A DNA stretch of 19,446 bases from CAVQBP01 sp964448105 (GCA_964448105.1 CAYUVK010000099.1:1-19446); one strand, 5' to 3'. Counted from the first letter of the stretch, positions 6,858 through 15,517 are shown. Translations and numbers: made by a program. Notes: a model not told the origin generated them from the letters alone.

Positions 6858-8273
6858 ATGCTCTCTATTTATAATACATTAACGAAACAAAAAGAAGAAT
6901 TTAAACCTATTAATCAAAATGAAGTTAGGATGTACGTTTGCGGACCTACGGTTTACAATTACTTCCATATTGGGAATGCACGCTCTTTTATAATGTCGGA
7001 TATCATTAGAAGATATCTTGAATATAAAGGACTCAATGTAAAATATGTAATGAATTTGACCGACATTGATGATAGAATTATTAATAAATCAAATGAAGAG
7101 AAAATTGAAGCTCGAGCTGTAGCTGAAAAATATACAAATGCTTTTTTCGAAGACATAAATAGATTGAACATTAAAAAAGCAGATATTTATCCCAAAGCTA
7201 CGGAACATATTGAAGATATAATCCGGATGATAAAGAACCTGGAAGAAAAAGGTTTTGCATATGAAGTTGATGGGAATGTATTTTATGATGTTAGAAAATT
7301 TAATGGATATGGAAAATTAAGCGGTAAAAAAATCGAGGAACTGGAATCAGGCGCAAGAGTTGAAGTTAATGTTGAAAAAAAAGATCCGCTAGATTTTGCA
7401 TTGTGGAAAAAAGCTAAAAAAGGGGAACCGTTTTGGGAAAGTCCGTGGGGAAAGGGAAGACCTGGGTGGCATATTGAGTGCTCGGCTATGAGCTGCAAAC
7501 ATCTGGGAGAGACATTTGATATTCATGCAGGCGGACACGATTTAATTTTCCCGCATCATGAAAATGAAATTGCGCAAAGTGAAGGTGCAAACGGGAAAAA
7601 GTTTGTTAATTACTGGATCCATTTTGGTTTTTTAAATATTGATAATGAAAAAATGTCAAAGTCTCTTGGGAATTTTTTTACCGCTAGAGATATATTGAAA
7701 AAATATTCAGCGGAATCTATAAGATTGGCTTTTGCGCAAACACATTACGCCGGTCCGTTAAATTTCAGTGATGAGCTTTTATCTTCTGCAGAAAAAGGAT
7801 TGGAAAAACTAAATAATCTTGTTGAAAAAGTTGAAGAGGAAATAAGAGCGAATATGAATGACGGTGTAAATCCAGAATTTGAATTCGATAAATACCAAAA
7901 TAGTTTTACTTCGGCTATGGATGATGATTTTAATTCACCGCAAGCTTGTGCTGTTATTTTTGATTTCATCCGGGATGTTAATAGAACTATTTCTGAAAAT
8001 GAAAAAATAAATTCGGAATTCTATTCCAATGTAAAGAATTTCTTGCAGCAAACAGCAGATGGTGTTTTAGGGATTCTTGATTTCTCAAAAATTACAACTC
8101 AAAGCAACGGAGAGCTGCAGAATGATCTCATTGAACTTTTTATCAAATTAAGAATCGAAGCAAAGAAAGAAAAGAATTTTGCTTTGGCAGATAAAATAAG
8201 AGATGAGTTGAAAGAAATCGGGATAACATTGCAGGATTCTAAAGATAAAACTTCTTACAAAATTCTAAAATAG
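6858..8273 (+). CDS. cysS: Cysteine--tRNA ligase
   Basis: A cytoplasmic class I aminoacyl-tRNA synthetase that charges tRNA(Cys) with cysteine using ATP. At 471 residues it is close to the usual bacterial length (about 460). The catalytic domain starts with YVCGPTVYNYFHIGNARS: Cys28 is a zinc ligand and HIGN (37-40) is the ATP-binding HIGH motif. The other zinc ligands are Cys208 (WHIECSAMS), His233 and Glu237 (FPHHENE). KMSKS is intact at 265-269. The C-terminal part (about 310-471) carries the helical DALR-type and anticodon-recognition regions, with LADKIRDELKEIGI near the end. No Shine-Dalgarno is visible before the ATG, but the N-terminus aligns well with the family start. All essential motifs are present, so it should be functional. 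It appears to be transcribed alone. Confidence 0.97.
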   Translation: MLSIYNTLTKQKEEFKPINQNEVRMYVCGPTVYNYFHIGNARSFIMSDIIRRYLEYKGLNVKYVMNLTDIDDRIINKSNEEKIEARAVAEKYTNAFFEDINRLNIKKADIYPKATEHIEDIIRMIKNLEEKGFAYEVDGNVFYDVRKFNGYGKLSGKKIEELESGARVEVNVEKKDPLDFALWKKAKKGEPFWESPWGKGRPGWHIECSAMSCKHLGETFDIHAGGHDLIFPHHENEIAQSEGANGKKFVNYWIHFGFLNIDNEKMSKSLGNFFTARDILKKYSAESIRLAFAQTHYAGPLNFSDELLSSAEKGLEKLNNLVEKVEEEIRANMNDGVNPEFEFDKYQNSFTSAMDDDFNSPQACAVIFDFIRDVNRTISENEKINSEFYSNVKNFLQQTADGVLGILDFSKITTQSNGELQNDLIELFIKLRIEAKKEKNFALADKIRDELKEIGITLQDSKDKTSYKILK

Positions 8274-8418
8274 ATCAGTAAATATGATGAAGTTTTTCAG
8301 AATAAATTTTTGCATGATCCGGGTCTTTTTAAAAATGTAAATTTCATTAAATGAATGTTTAGTCTTTTTATTATTAAATAAGAAGATTTGAAATAGTAGT
8401 AAAAAAGAAAGTTATACG

Positions 8419-9117
8419 ATGAGAAAAAGGATTAGTTATGCAAAACTTTTTATAAATGATACTGAACTTACCTATCAAATTAGATTAAGTAAAAAAGCAA
8501 AATATCTTCAACTAAGAATTACTTCTTCTAACGAGCTCGAATTAATTATACCGAAAAGATATTCAATTAAAGACGGCGAAAAATTCATTCACGGCAAAGT
8601 TGACTGGATAAAGAAATATCAAAAAAATTTAATTCATTTACTCGGCAAAAATGAATTTTATTTGTTTGGTGAAAAAATAGTTGTTGAGCAAAATTTTAAT
8701 TTTTTCTTAATAAAACATAAGATTAGATTCAGAAAAAATATTTTATTAGTTGAAAGTCCGGCTGACAGTAAAATTACTAAAGAAGAAATTTATCATTTCT
8801 ATTTAAGAAAAACTGCAAAAGACTATTTTTATAAAAGAATACAGTATCTATCGGAAGCATTCGGCTTCAATTTCAAAACAATAAAAATAAGAGGACAAAA
8901 AACGAGATGGGGAAGCTGTTCTTCAAAAGGTAATTTATCGTTTAATTACAAGCTTCTGCAGTTTAGAAAAGAAGTAATAGATTATGTAATTATCCATGAA
9001 TTGTGTCATACAAAAGAATTAAACCATTCAACTAAATTTTGGAGACTGGTAGAAAGATTTTGTCCGGATTATAAAGAATTAAAAAAGGAATTAAAAAATT
9101 CTAACCTTCGAGGTTAA
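8419..9117 (+). CDS. YgjP/M48-like zinc metallopeptidase family protein
   Basis: A 232-residue cytoplasmic-looking protein of the YgjP-like (DUF45/WLM-related) metal-dependent hydrolase family. The C-terminal third carries the family pattern TRWGSCSSKGNLSFNYKLL followed by VIIHELCHTKELNHSTKFW. His193, Glu194 and His197 form the HExxH zinc site and His203 is a probable third ligand. The N-terminal half is beta-rich and holds the family segment SKKAKYLQLRI. No signal peptide or membrane helix is visible. The physiological substrate of this family is poorly known. The last codons (Asn-Leu-Arg-Gly-stop) lie inside the left arm of the inverted repeat at 9104-9149, so the repeat itself supplies the stop codon. 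The gene is 145 bases downstream of cysS and probably separately transcribed; the gap shows only a small TTCATTAAATGAA palindrome. Confidence 0.85.
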   Translation: MRKRISYAKLFINDTELTYQIRLSKKAKYLQLRITSSNELELIIPKRYSIKDGEKFIHGKVDWIKKYQKNLIHLLGKNEFYLFGEKIVVEQNFNFFLIKHKIRFRKNILLVESPADSKITKEEIYHFYLRKTAKDYFYKRIQYLSEAFGFNFKTIKIRGQKTRWGSCSSKGNLSFNYKLLQFRKEVIDYVIIHELCHTKELNHSTKFWRLVERFCPDYKELKKELKNSNLRG

Positions 9118-9149
9118 AATATCGAATAGGGAACCTTAACCTCGAAGGT
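9104..9149. terminator. Perfect 14-base inverted repeat between convergent genes
   Basis: ACCTTCGAGGTTAA (9104-9117) is exactly complementary to TTAACCTCGAAGGT (9136-9149), with an 18-base loop. Each arm is itself a small palindrome (AACCT-TCG-AGGTT). It lies between the stop of the plus-strand metallopeptidase gene, which it overlaps, and the stop of the minus-strand FAD oxidase gene two bases beyond. A bidirectional terminator is the simplest reading. Confidence 0.7.
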
Positions 9150-9151
9150 AT

Positions 9152-10627
9152 TTAAATATTAATACCAAATATATTTCCTCTTCCTAAAATAAAATTAGGA
9201 TCAAGCACTTTTTTAACTGCTATCATTTTTTCTATATTATTCTGCCCATACATTTCCAATAGGTATTCTGTTTTAAGCTTTCCAATTCCGTGTTCTGCTG
9301 AAACTGTTCCCCCCAATTCAATAGCTTTGCTGCATATTATTTTATAGATAGATTTTCCGATTTCCATTTCTTTTTGATTTTGCGGGAGCATATTTAAGTG
9401 AACATGCGAATTACCAAAATGTCCGAATACCACATAACCGAGATTTTCTTTTTCTACTTCACTCTTTGAATAAAAATAAAGCTCCTCAAATTTATCATGC
9501 GGGACTGCAACATCAGTCCCTAATTTTCTTAAATTATTTTTTGAGATATATTCGTTTACTTTTAGAGGCAGCGAATGTCTAAATTGTTCAATATTTTTTT
9601 TATCTGACTCTGAAAAAGCAAACCATGCACTCTCTTCATCTCCATTAAATTCATTTATCAAGCTCATCCATTTTTCCAATATTAATTCTTCATTTGAGCC
9701 TATTTCCTGTTCAAACCAAACAGCGGCTTTTGCACTAAGCGGAATCCGGCTGTTATCTTCCTGTAAATAATTTAGAGAGTTTTCATCGAAAAACTCTAAC
9801 GCAAGTGCATCGATTGAATCTACAATTTTATTTAATCGTGTATCAAAAGAAATTTCTCTCGCATTTTTTATAAATGAGAGGGCATTTCTTTCATCATTAA
9901 AAAAAACAACTGAAGAGAGAATATCCGCAGGATACGGTACGATTTTTACCTTAACTTTTGTAATTATGCCAAGCGTCCCTTCGGATCCGATAAAAAGATC
10001 AATGGCATCCATATCTTTTTTACAAAAATATCCAGAAGCATTTTTGGTTCCCGGCATTTTAAAATCGGGAATTTCAATTTCAAACTCTTTGCCTGATTCT
10101 GATTGCAGCTTTAAATTATAGTTATCTGCTTTTTTTCCGTTCCTTGAAAGATGCAGCGTCTCTCCATCGGCTAAAATAATTTCCAGTTCCAAAACAAAAT
10201 TTCTAGTTGGGCCATATTTAAAAGTTTTTTTTCCGGAAGCATTCGTTGCAACTGTTCCCCCGATAAAACAATTTTCTTCTGTCGGATCCGGCGGATATAA
10301 AAGTTTTTTTTCTTTAAGTATGCTTTGAAAATCTGCTAATATTACACCTGGCTCTAAAACTGCATAAAGTTCTTTAGCATTTATTTTTATAATTTTATTT
10401 AGTTTTTCTGTTGAAATTACAACACCACCTAAAGGAACACAAGCCCCGGCTAAACCGGTTCTGTTCCCCGCTATCGTAACCGGAGTTTTATTTTTGTTCG
10501 CTTCAATTAATATTTCCGGTATTTCTTTTTTTGTTTCAGGGAAATAAACAGCATCGCAGAATCCCTTAAAATTGGATGCATCCGATAAATAATTTTGTAT
10601 TTCATCCGGCGAGGTTTTTGTTATCAT
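9152..10627 (-). CDS. FAD-linked 2-hydroxyacid oxidase/dehydrogenase (GlcD / D-lactate dehydrogenase type)
   Basis: A 491-residue flavoprotein of the FAD_binding_4 plus FAD-oxidase_C family, which oxidises D-2-hydroxyacids such as glycolate, D-lactate or D-2-hydroxyglutarate. The PCMH-type FAD domain shows PVTIAGNRTGLAGACVPLGG (49-68), LEPGV (91-95), YPPDPTEENCFIGGTVATNA (111-130) and the KYGPTRNFVLELEI segment. The C-terminal domain shows FGHFGNSHVHLNM (401-413), a variant of the usual GHxGDGNxH metal/substrate site, and AEHGIGKLK (444-452). No Fe-S motif is present in this chain. It is the last gene of the minus-strand operon, starting 2 bases after the glycosyltransferase stop. GlcE or GlcF partners are not in the window. 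The substrate cannot be decided from sequence. Confidence 0.88.
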   Translation of the reverse strand: MITKTSPDEIQNYLSDASNFKGFCDAVYFPETKKEIPEILIEANKNKTPVTIAGNRTGLAGACVPLGGVVISTEKLNKIIKINAKELYAVLEPGVILADFQSILKEKKLLYPPDPTEENCFIGGTVATNASGKKTFKYGPTRNFVLELEIILADGETLHLSRNGKKADNYNLKLQSESGKEFEIEIPDFKMPGTKNASGYFCKKDMDAIDLFIGSEGTLGIITKVKVKIVPYPADILSSVVFFNDERNALSFIKNAREISFDTRLNKIVDSIDALALEFFDENSLNYLQEDNSRIPLSAKAAVWFEQEIGSNEELILEKWMSLINEFNGDEESAWFAFSESDKKNIEQFRHSLPLKVNEYISKNNLRKLGTDVAVPHDKFEELYFYSKSEVEKENLGYVVFGHFGNSHVHLNMLPQNQKEMEIGKSIYKIICSKAIELGGTVSAEHGIGKLKTEYLLEMYGQNNIEKMIAVKKVLDPNFILGRGNIFGINI

Positions 10628-10629
10628 AT

Positions 10630-11955
10630 TTAGGTTAATTCTCTTAGAATATTCAAATAAATAATTTGAGCATCTTTCCTGGGAATTTCATTTTGCTTTC
10701 TTTTTACCCCAGGCGAATAATTAAAATAAGATAAAATACTGTCAAGAGCATCAAACATGTTTATTAAAGGGAAAGCTTTGTCTCTTAAGTAATGTATAAG
10801 CTTTAACGTCCGGAAGCCGTCAAACCAATCGATCTTCTGCCTCACCAACTGTGATTCTGATTTAGAATTATTCATAATCTTATTCCATGAATATTCAAAC
10901 TTGTTATCAATTAGAAATTTGTATAAACCCGGATGAATATTTTCTGAAGTACTTAAATATTCTTTTGCAGATAATTTCTCCGGATTATTAAAAACCTTAA
11001 GCCAATTCTTTAAGACTAGAAATGACTCCGGATCATATAATAGATATTCGTTTTGTACTTTATCAATAAATCTTTGAACACTTCTTCCTGTTCCAAACGG
11101 AACTCGCCATGAGCTTCTCGAAGAAGGATAAACCGTTGTAGAATTTATTTCTTCAATTTCAGATCTTTTTGCTATCTTTTCCAGGAAATAAAAATCTTCT
11201 GCAGCTTTACGTTTGTTCATTCCTTCAACTTTTATATATGTGTCCAAATCGAAAACCATTGTTGAGCTTACTATCTGGAACGCAAAAGGTGAATTTGCCA
11301 GTTTTAAGCCCAGTGTATAGTACCTTAAAAATATTTCATAACAGATAATTGCGGCAGCAGTTTCGTTTTCTGAAATATGGTGTTCAAATTTAACTACTGC
11401 GGCGGGAAAATTTTTTTCATAAAAACAATCAATTATGAAATTAATATAATTATTCTGGACTTTACAGTCTGCATCGAGACTAATTATTAGCTTCTTATTT
11501 TGAGTTGAGTAATCAAAAGCAGTAAGGGCCAGATCCATTCCGATTTTTCTTGCTAATCCAACCCCGCAATCTTTATCGGGAAGTTCTTTTCCTTTTGATG
11601 CAGCATCTACCAAAGCTAATCGTAAACCGGAAGAAATTATTTTTTTTGTGAATTCATCATTTTCTTCTTTAAACATTATTGAGCGAATTAAATCAATGCT
11701 TTTCCGGTTATCTTTCTTTACTTCTTCATTTGAAGATAAAGAATTATTGATAACAAAAATTATTAATGTTGAAGAAAAATATTTATTATCATTTTTTGAT
11801 AATGATTCAAGAAGGTATCGAATATTTTGATATTCGGAAATAGCTGGAATTACAATTATAGAATTTATTTTAGAAATGCCGGTATTTTCAAGTTCCCAAT
11901 TCGGAAGAGAATATTTTGATAAATATTTTGCTACCTTTTCAGGTAAATAATTCAT
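10630..11955 (-). CDS. Glycosyltransferase family 2-like protein
   Basis: A 441-residue protein with a GT-A fold signature in its first 260 residues. It opens with INSIIVIPAISEYQNIRYLLESL (30-52), the typical family 2 nucleotide-sugar-binding start. KLIISLDADCKVQNNYI (155-171) follows, with Asp161-Ala-Asp163 as the DxD metal site, and then KRKAAEDFYFLEKIA (248-262), where Glu253-Asp254 fit the acceptor-side ED motif. The C-terminal 180 residues are helical and unassigned. There is no membrane helix or signal peptide, so it is probably cytoplasmic. The acceptor and sugar are unknown. Its ATG overlaps the last bases of miaA by 4 bases and it is followed 2 bases later by the FAD oxidase, so all three share a transcript; a functional link is not evident. 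Confidence 0.75.
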   Translation of the reverse strand: MNYLPEKVAKYLSKYSLPNWELENTGISKINSIIVIPAISEYQNIRYLLESLSKNDNKYFSSTLIIFVINNSLSSNEEVKKDNRKSIDLIRSIMFKEENDEFTKKIISSGLRLALVDAASKGKELPDKDCGVGLARKIGMDLALTAFDYSTQNKKLIISLDADCKVQNNYINFIIDCFYEKNFPAAVVKFEHHISENETAAAIICYEIFLRYYTLGLKLANSPFAFQIVSSTMVFDLDTYIKVEGMNKRKAAEDFYFLEKIAKRSEIEEINSTTVYPSSRSSWRVPFGTGRSVQRFIDKVQNEYLLYDPESFLVLKNWLKVFNNPEKLSAKEYLSTSENIHPGLYKFLIDNKFEYSWNKIMNNSKSESQLVRQKIDWFDGFRTLKLIHYLRDKAFPLINMFDALDSILSYFNYSPGVKRKQNEIPRKDAQIIYLNILRELT

Positions 11956-12857
11956 AATTGCAATTCTGTTTTTATAATATTGACAGCATTTTCGTAATCC
12001 TGTCCATCAATCCAATATATTTTAATTTCTTCCTTTTCCATTTTACGGAACCAGGTCATTTGCCTTTTTGCAAAATTGTGAATAGCACTATTTAATTTTT
12101 GGAACATGTCGTTATAATTTAACTCGCCTCTAATATGCATGCTTATGTATTTATATTCCAACCCGAAGAAATTTAATCTTTCATAGCTTATTCCGGAATC
12201 AATAAGTTTTTTCACTTCATCAACCATACCGGCTTCTAAGCGTTCATTTAGTCTTTGTGTAATCCTGGATTTTATCTCTTCTCTTGATAATTTTATTCCA
12301 ATATTTAACGAGTTTACTTCTGTAGAGAGTTTAGAGGTTAAATTTTTGGTCTTTTCAAGAATGATTGCTTTGATAGTTCTTTCTTTTTCTTTTAGATCCG
12401 TTGTATTGTGTAAACCGGAGTTTAATTCCTTTAATTGTTCCTTTAAATTTTCATGTGATTGCAATTTCAAGTAATCGTATTCATCCGACTCAAAATCTGC
12501 TTTTTGAAGATCATACTTTTGTAAAATAGAGCTTAAATATAAACCTGATCCTCCAACCAGGAAGGGGAGCTTATCTCTTCCTTTAATATCTTCAAATGAT
12601 TTTAAAAAATATTCCTTAAATAAAAATAAATTAAACTCCTCATATGGCTCTACAATATCGATTAAATGGTAATTAACTTTATTGCCGTTTACAAAATAAT
12701 CATTGTAATCTTTCCCGGTTCCAATATTCATTCCCTTATACACTTGTCTCGAATCAGCAGAAATGATTTCACCATTAAACCGAAAAGCAAGTTTAGCTGC
12801 AAGTTTTGTTTTACCTACTGCGGTAGGACCTAAAATTGTGATTAGATCATATTTCAT
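11952..12857 (-). CDS. miaA: tRNA dimethylallyltransferase
   Basis: MiaA transfers a dimethylallyl group from DMAPP to N6 of adenosine 37 in tRNAs that read codons starting with U. At 301 residues it has near-normal length. The P-loop GPTAVGKT is at 10-17, IISADSRQVYKGMNIGTGKD at 31-50 is the family hallmark for substrate binding, and LPFLVGGSGLYL and the C-terminal FAKRQMTWFRKM are also typical. The start is the first ATG of the conserved N-terminus. It lies 30 bases after the histidine-kinase-like gene and overlaps the glycosyltransferase gene by 4 bases. The MiaB/MiaE-type follow-up enzymes are not in the window. Confidence 0.96.
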   Translation of the reverse strand: MKYDLITILGPTAVGKTKLAAKLAFRFNGEIISADSRQVYKGMNIGTGKDYNDYFVNGNKVNYHLIDIVEPYEEFNLFLFKEYFLKSFEDIKGRDKLPFLVGGSGLYLSSILQKYDLQKADFESDEYDYLKLQSHENLKEQLKELNSGLHNTTDLKEKERTIKAIILEKTKNLTSKLSTEVNSLNIGIKLSREEIKSRITQRLNERLEAGMVDEVKKLIDSGISYERLNFFGLEYKYISMHIRGELNYNDMFQKLNSAIHNFAKRQMTWFRKMEKEEIKIYWIDGQDYENAVNIIKTELQL

Positions 12858-12887
12858 AATTATCTTAAAACATCAAGTTATCTTAAT

Positions 12888-13748
12888 CTATAGAATTCTC
12901 TCTGAAATTAGGGTACTGAATTCATTTTCATTAAATGCTGGTAATGTAATGGTAAATGTATTTAGTTTATCAGAACTCTTAACTGAAATTTTCCCGTTAT
13001 GATCATTGATAATTTTATCCGCAAGTACCAGGCCGAACTCCCATTCATAATCCAGAGGGCTGGACGGTTCAAAGATATTTTTTAAAATTTCATCGGGTAT
13101 CCCAGATATATTATCGTAAAATTCAATTTCAATATTATTAATGTTTTTCTTTGTGGTTATATAAATGTTCCCATCTTCACAAATATTTTGGCTCCAGCTT
13201 TTTATAATTTGTAATAAAGCCTGGTAAAACTGCTCTTTATTAATTTTTACCTTTATATCAGCATCAAATTTTCTGAAAATATTTATTTTCCTTGAATCGG
13301 TATATTCTGCCAGTTTCACCAGGCTCTCTTCCATCGTTTGATTAAGACTTACAATTTCAAACTGTAAATCATTCCGGTTTTCAAAGAAATTCAAAATCAT
13401 ATCGATATAATTTTTAATTGACTTATTTCCATTTGCAACCTCATTAAGCAAAATATTTTTTTGTTCAGGGTTATCATTATTCTCAAGGTGGAACAATAAA
13501 TTATTAATCAAGTTGTTAAAATAATGTATATCATCAGAAACAAATTTCAAGAATGAATTTAGCGATCTGAAATATTTACCCAAAGAATGTTTATGTATAT
13601 CGGTTGGAAAATTTTCGTATAACAGATCCATGTCTTCAAATTTTAATCTTTCCATTTGTTCGTCACTCCCGGATTGAGTTTCAATAAGCCGATTATCTTT
13701 TGGGTTATTGGAATTTTTGTTTTCAGTTATATAATCCCGCTGTTCCAT
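12888..13748 (-). CDS. Degenerate histidine-kinase-like (HATPase) protein
   Basis: A 286-residue soluble protein. A polar N-terminus (1-55) is followed by a helical region with DDIHYFNNLINNLLFHLEN (72-90), in which His75 followed by NN resembles a dimerisation/phospho-acceptor H-box. From about residue 165 it resembles a GHKL ATPase domain: YQALLQIIKSWSQN (175-188) at the N-box, YDNISGIPDE (211-220) at the G1 box, IFEPSSP (225-231) at the F-box, and EWEFGLVLADKIINDHNGKI (235-254) at the G2 box. The N-box has lost the expected Asn residues and the G1 and G2 glycines are reduced, so ATP binding may be weak or absent. No receiver domain, sensor domain or membrane helix is present. It is the first gene of an operon with miaA, which is unusual. 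AAGGG lies before the ATG. Confidence 0.65.
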   Translation of the reverse strand: MEQRDYITENKNSNNPKDNRLIETQSGSDEQMERLKFEDMDLLYENFPTDIHKHSLGKYFRSLNSFLKFVSDDIHYFNNLINNLLFHLENNDNPEQKNILLNEVANGNKSIKNYIDMILNFFENRNDLQFEIVSLNQTMEESLVKLAEYTDSRKINIFRKFDADIKVKINKEQFYQALLQIIKSWSQNICEDGNIYITTKKNINNIEIEFYDNISGIPDEILKNIFEPSSPLDYEWEFGLVLADKIINDHNGKISVKSSDKLNTFTITLPAFNENEFSTLISERIL

Positions 13749-13945
13749 AGTGATTACCCTTAAAGGTTTATAAAATGATCATTGATAAAAAATTATTTTT
13801 AATGCAAAAATTATTTCTATGAATAATCAATTACTTCAGCATCATTTCATGTTCAAATATAATATAAAAATAAATTTCATTAGAGCTTTATAAAAAATTT
13901 CTTTCTGTAAATAAAAAATATTTGTGATATTACTAAAAAATAACA

Positions 13946-13974
13946 TTGACTTTTCTTTTTGAAAACTGTATCTG
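13946..13974 (+). promoter_or_regulatory. Candidate sigma70-type promoter for the DNA glycosylase gene
   Basis: TTGACT (13946-13951) is followed after 17 bases by TATCTG (13969-13974), a good -35 and a partial -10 at ideal spacing. This would start transcription about 55 bases before the glycosylase ATG. The surrounding 289-base gap (13749-14037) is AT-rich and must also hold the divergent promoter of the histidine-kinase-like gene; no gene is seen in it. Confidence 0.4.
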
Positions 13975-14037
13975 GAATTATTTGAGTAGAAGATTTATTT
14001 TGAACCATAAAAATTTTTAAAATTCGAATTAATAATA

Positions 14038-14655
14038 ATGAATTCTTCAGAAATAGAAAACGGGATCAAACATCTTGCACTTAATGATGAACGACTTAGA
14101 AAAATTATTTTAAAGTGCGACAAGTATAATTTATCACCGGGAAAAAATTATTATGATGCATTATTAAAAGCAATTATTGGCCAGCAGCTTTCTACTTATG
14201 CTGCAAGAATTATTTATAAAAGATTTATGGGTTACTTTAATAATAAGCCGTTACCTGAAAAAATATTAAATACAACTGATGTTGAATTAAGAAATTTGGG
14301 ATTGTCTATTGCAAAGACAAAATATGTTAAAGATTTATCAGGGAAAATTTTAAATAAAGAAATTTCATTAAATAGTATAATTAAAAAAAATGATCAGGAA
14401 ATAATTTCCGAATTAACAAAAGTTAAAGGGATAGGGGAATGGACTGTTCATATGTTCTTAATCTTTACGCTTGCACGTCCCGATGTTCTCCCTGTAAATG
14501 ACCTTGGTTTAAGAAGGGCAGTAATGAATGTTTACGGGCTTAGAAAATTACCGGATGATAAACGAATCTATAAAATATCAAAAGTAAATAAATGGTCGCC
14601 GTATAATTCAATTGCAAGCTGGTATTTATGGCGGAGTTTGGAGATTAAAATTTAA
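14038..14655 (+). CDS. AlkA-like DNA-3-methyladenine glycosylase (HhH-GPD family)
   Basis: A 205-residue base-excision-repair enzyme that removes alkylated bases from DNA. Family signs are YYDALLKAIIGQQLSTYAA (38-56), the helix-hairpin-helix LTKVKGIGEWTVHMFLIFTL (126-145), and ARPDVLPVNDLGLRRAV (146-162), in which Asp155 is the expected catalytic aspartate. There is no Cys cluster for an Fe-S centre, which separates it from endonuclease III. It lacks the N-terminal domain of E. coli AlkA and so matches the shorter bacterial AlkA-type proteins. No Shine-Dalgarno is seen; the start is the first ATG giving a full-length family N-terminus. The sigma factor gene begins 57 bases further on and could share the transcript. 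Confidence 0.9.
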   Translation: MNSSEIENGIKHLALNDERLRKIILKCDKYNLSPGKNYYDALLKAIIGQQLSTYAARIIYKRFMGYFNNKPLPEKILNTTDVELRNLGLSIAKTKYVKDLSGKILNKEISLNSIIKKNDQEIISELTKVKGIGEWTVHMFLIFTLARPDVLPVNDLGLRRAVMNVYGLRKLPDDKRIYKISKVNKWSPYNSIASWYLWRSLEIKI

Positions 14656-14712
14656 GTTCAACATTAAAATGATTAAATTTGCAGTGAATCTTAATTAATA
14701 AATGTACATCTA

Positions 14713-15270
14713 ATGGATGAAGAAAAATTGATTGAAAAGGCGAAAGCCGGTGATAAAAAAGCTTTAACTGAACTTGTAAAAAAATATGAGCAGACTATTT
14801 ACAATTTTGCTTTCAAAATTTGCAGGGACCCGGCCAAAGCAGAAAATATAATGCAGGAAACTTTTTTCAGCATGATAAAGTCCCTGCATCAATTTGACGG
14901 TAAATCGAAATTATCAACCTGGCTTTATAGAATTGTTGCTAACCACTGTTTGATGGAGGTTAGGAAAAAGAAGAATAGATTTGTCTCTTTGGAAAATGAT
15001 AATGATATGGTTGAAGACAAGTATGTAACTGACTGGAGCTCTCTGCCGTATAAGTCAATCGAAAATAATGAATTAAGAAAAATACTTGATGAAGCTATTA
15101 AAAAGTTGTCGCCGGATTACAGGATAGTATTTTTGCTTAGGGATATTGAAGGTTTATCCACCGAAGAAACAGGGAAAATAACCGAGCTTTCTGTTCCGGC
15201 TGTTAAGTCAAGGCTTCATAGAGCAAGAGCTTTTTTAAGAAAAGAAATTGATGAGGCATTTAAATCATGA
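14713..15270 (+). CDS. ECF-type RNA polymerase sigma factor
   Basis: A 185-residue sigma70-family protein with only regions 2 and 4, as in extracytoplasmic-function sigma factors. Region 2 spans about 5-85, with the polymerase-binding segment AKAENIMQETFFSMIKSLHQF (41-61) and the -10 recognition segment KSKLSTWLYRIVANHCLMEVRKKK (64-87). The linker is about 90-120. Region 4 (123-178) has LSPDYRIVFLLRDIEGLSTEETGKI and the helix-turn-helix LSVPAVKSRLHRARAFLRKEI, which binds the -35. Its last four bases overlap the start of the next gene, a small zinc-finger protein that is probably its anti-sigma factor. Its own target promoters are unknown. Confidence 0.95.
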   Translation: MDEEKLIEKAKAGDKKALTELVKKYEQTIYNFAFKICRDPAKAENIMQETFFSMIKSLHQFDGKSKLSTWLYRIVANHCLMEVRKKKNRFVSLENDNDMVEDKYVTDWSSLPYKSIENNELRKILDEAIKKLSPDYRIVFLLRDIEGLSTEETGKITELSVPAVKSRLHRARAFLRKEIDEAFKS

Positions 15271-15506
15271 ATAAAATAAAAGTTACCTGTAAAGTCGTAA
15301 TGGATCATATCTGTGAAAATCTTGGTGAAGATCTTAATTCTGAAAAATGTATTGCAATAAAAAATCATCTAGATGAATGCGATGATTGCAAAAATTATTT
15401 TAACTCAATTGAACAAACAATTGAATTTTACCGTAAATATAATATCAATCTTCCCGGTGAAGCACATGAAAGACTGTTAAATGCACTGGGACTTAAAAAT
15501 GAGTAA
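15267..15506 (+). CDS. Small soluble zinc-finger anti-sigma factor candidate
   Basis: A 79-residue protein with the zinc-binding anti-sigma (zf-HC2/ZAS) pattern KNHLDECDDCKNYF: His34, Cys38 and Cys41, with Cys28, Cys16 or His14 as the possible fourth ligand. It has no membrane helix, so it would be a cytoplasmic regulator, as in redox-sensing RsrA-type proteins, and not a membrane-tethered anti-sigma. Its ATG overlaps the sigma gene by 4 bases, which usually means stoichiometric co-expression. The C-terminal part (50-79) is a single amphipathic stretch. The assignment rests on motif and position. Confidence 0.75.
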   Translation: MNKIKVTCKVVMDHICENLGEDLNSEKCIAIKNHLDECDDCKNYFNSIEQTIEFYRKYNINLPGEAHERLLNALGLKNE

Positions 15507-15517
15507 ATAGGACTAAA

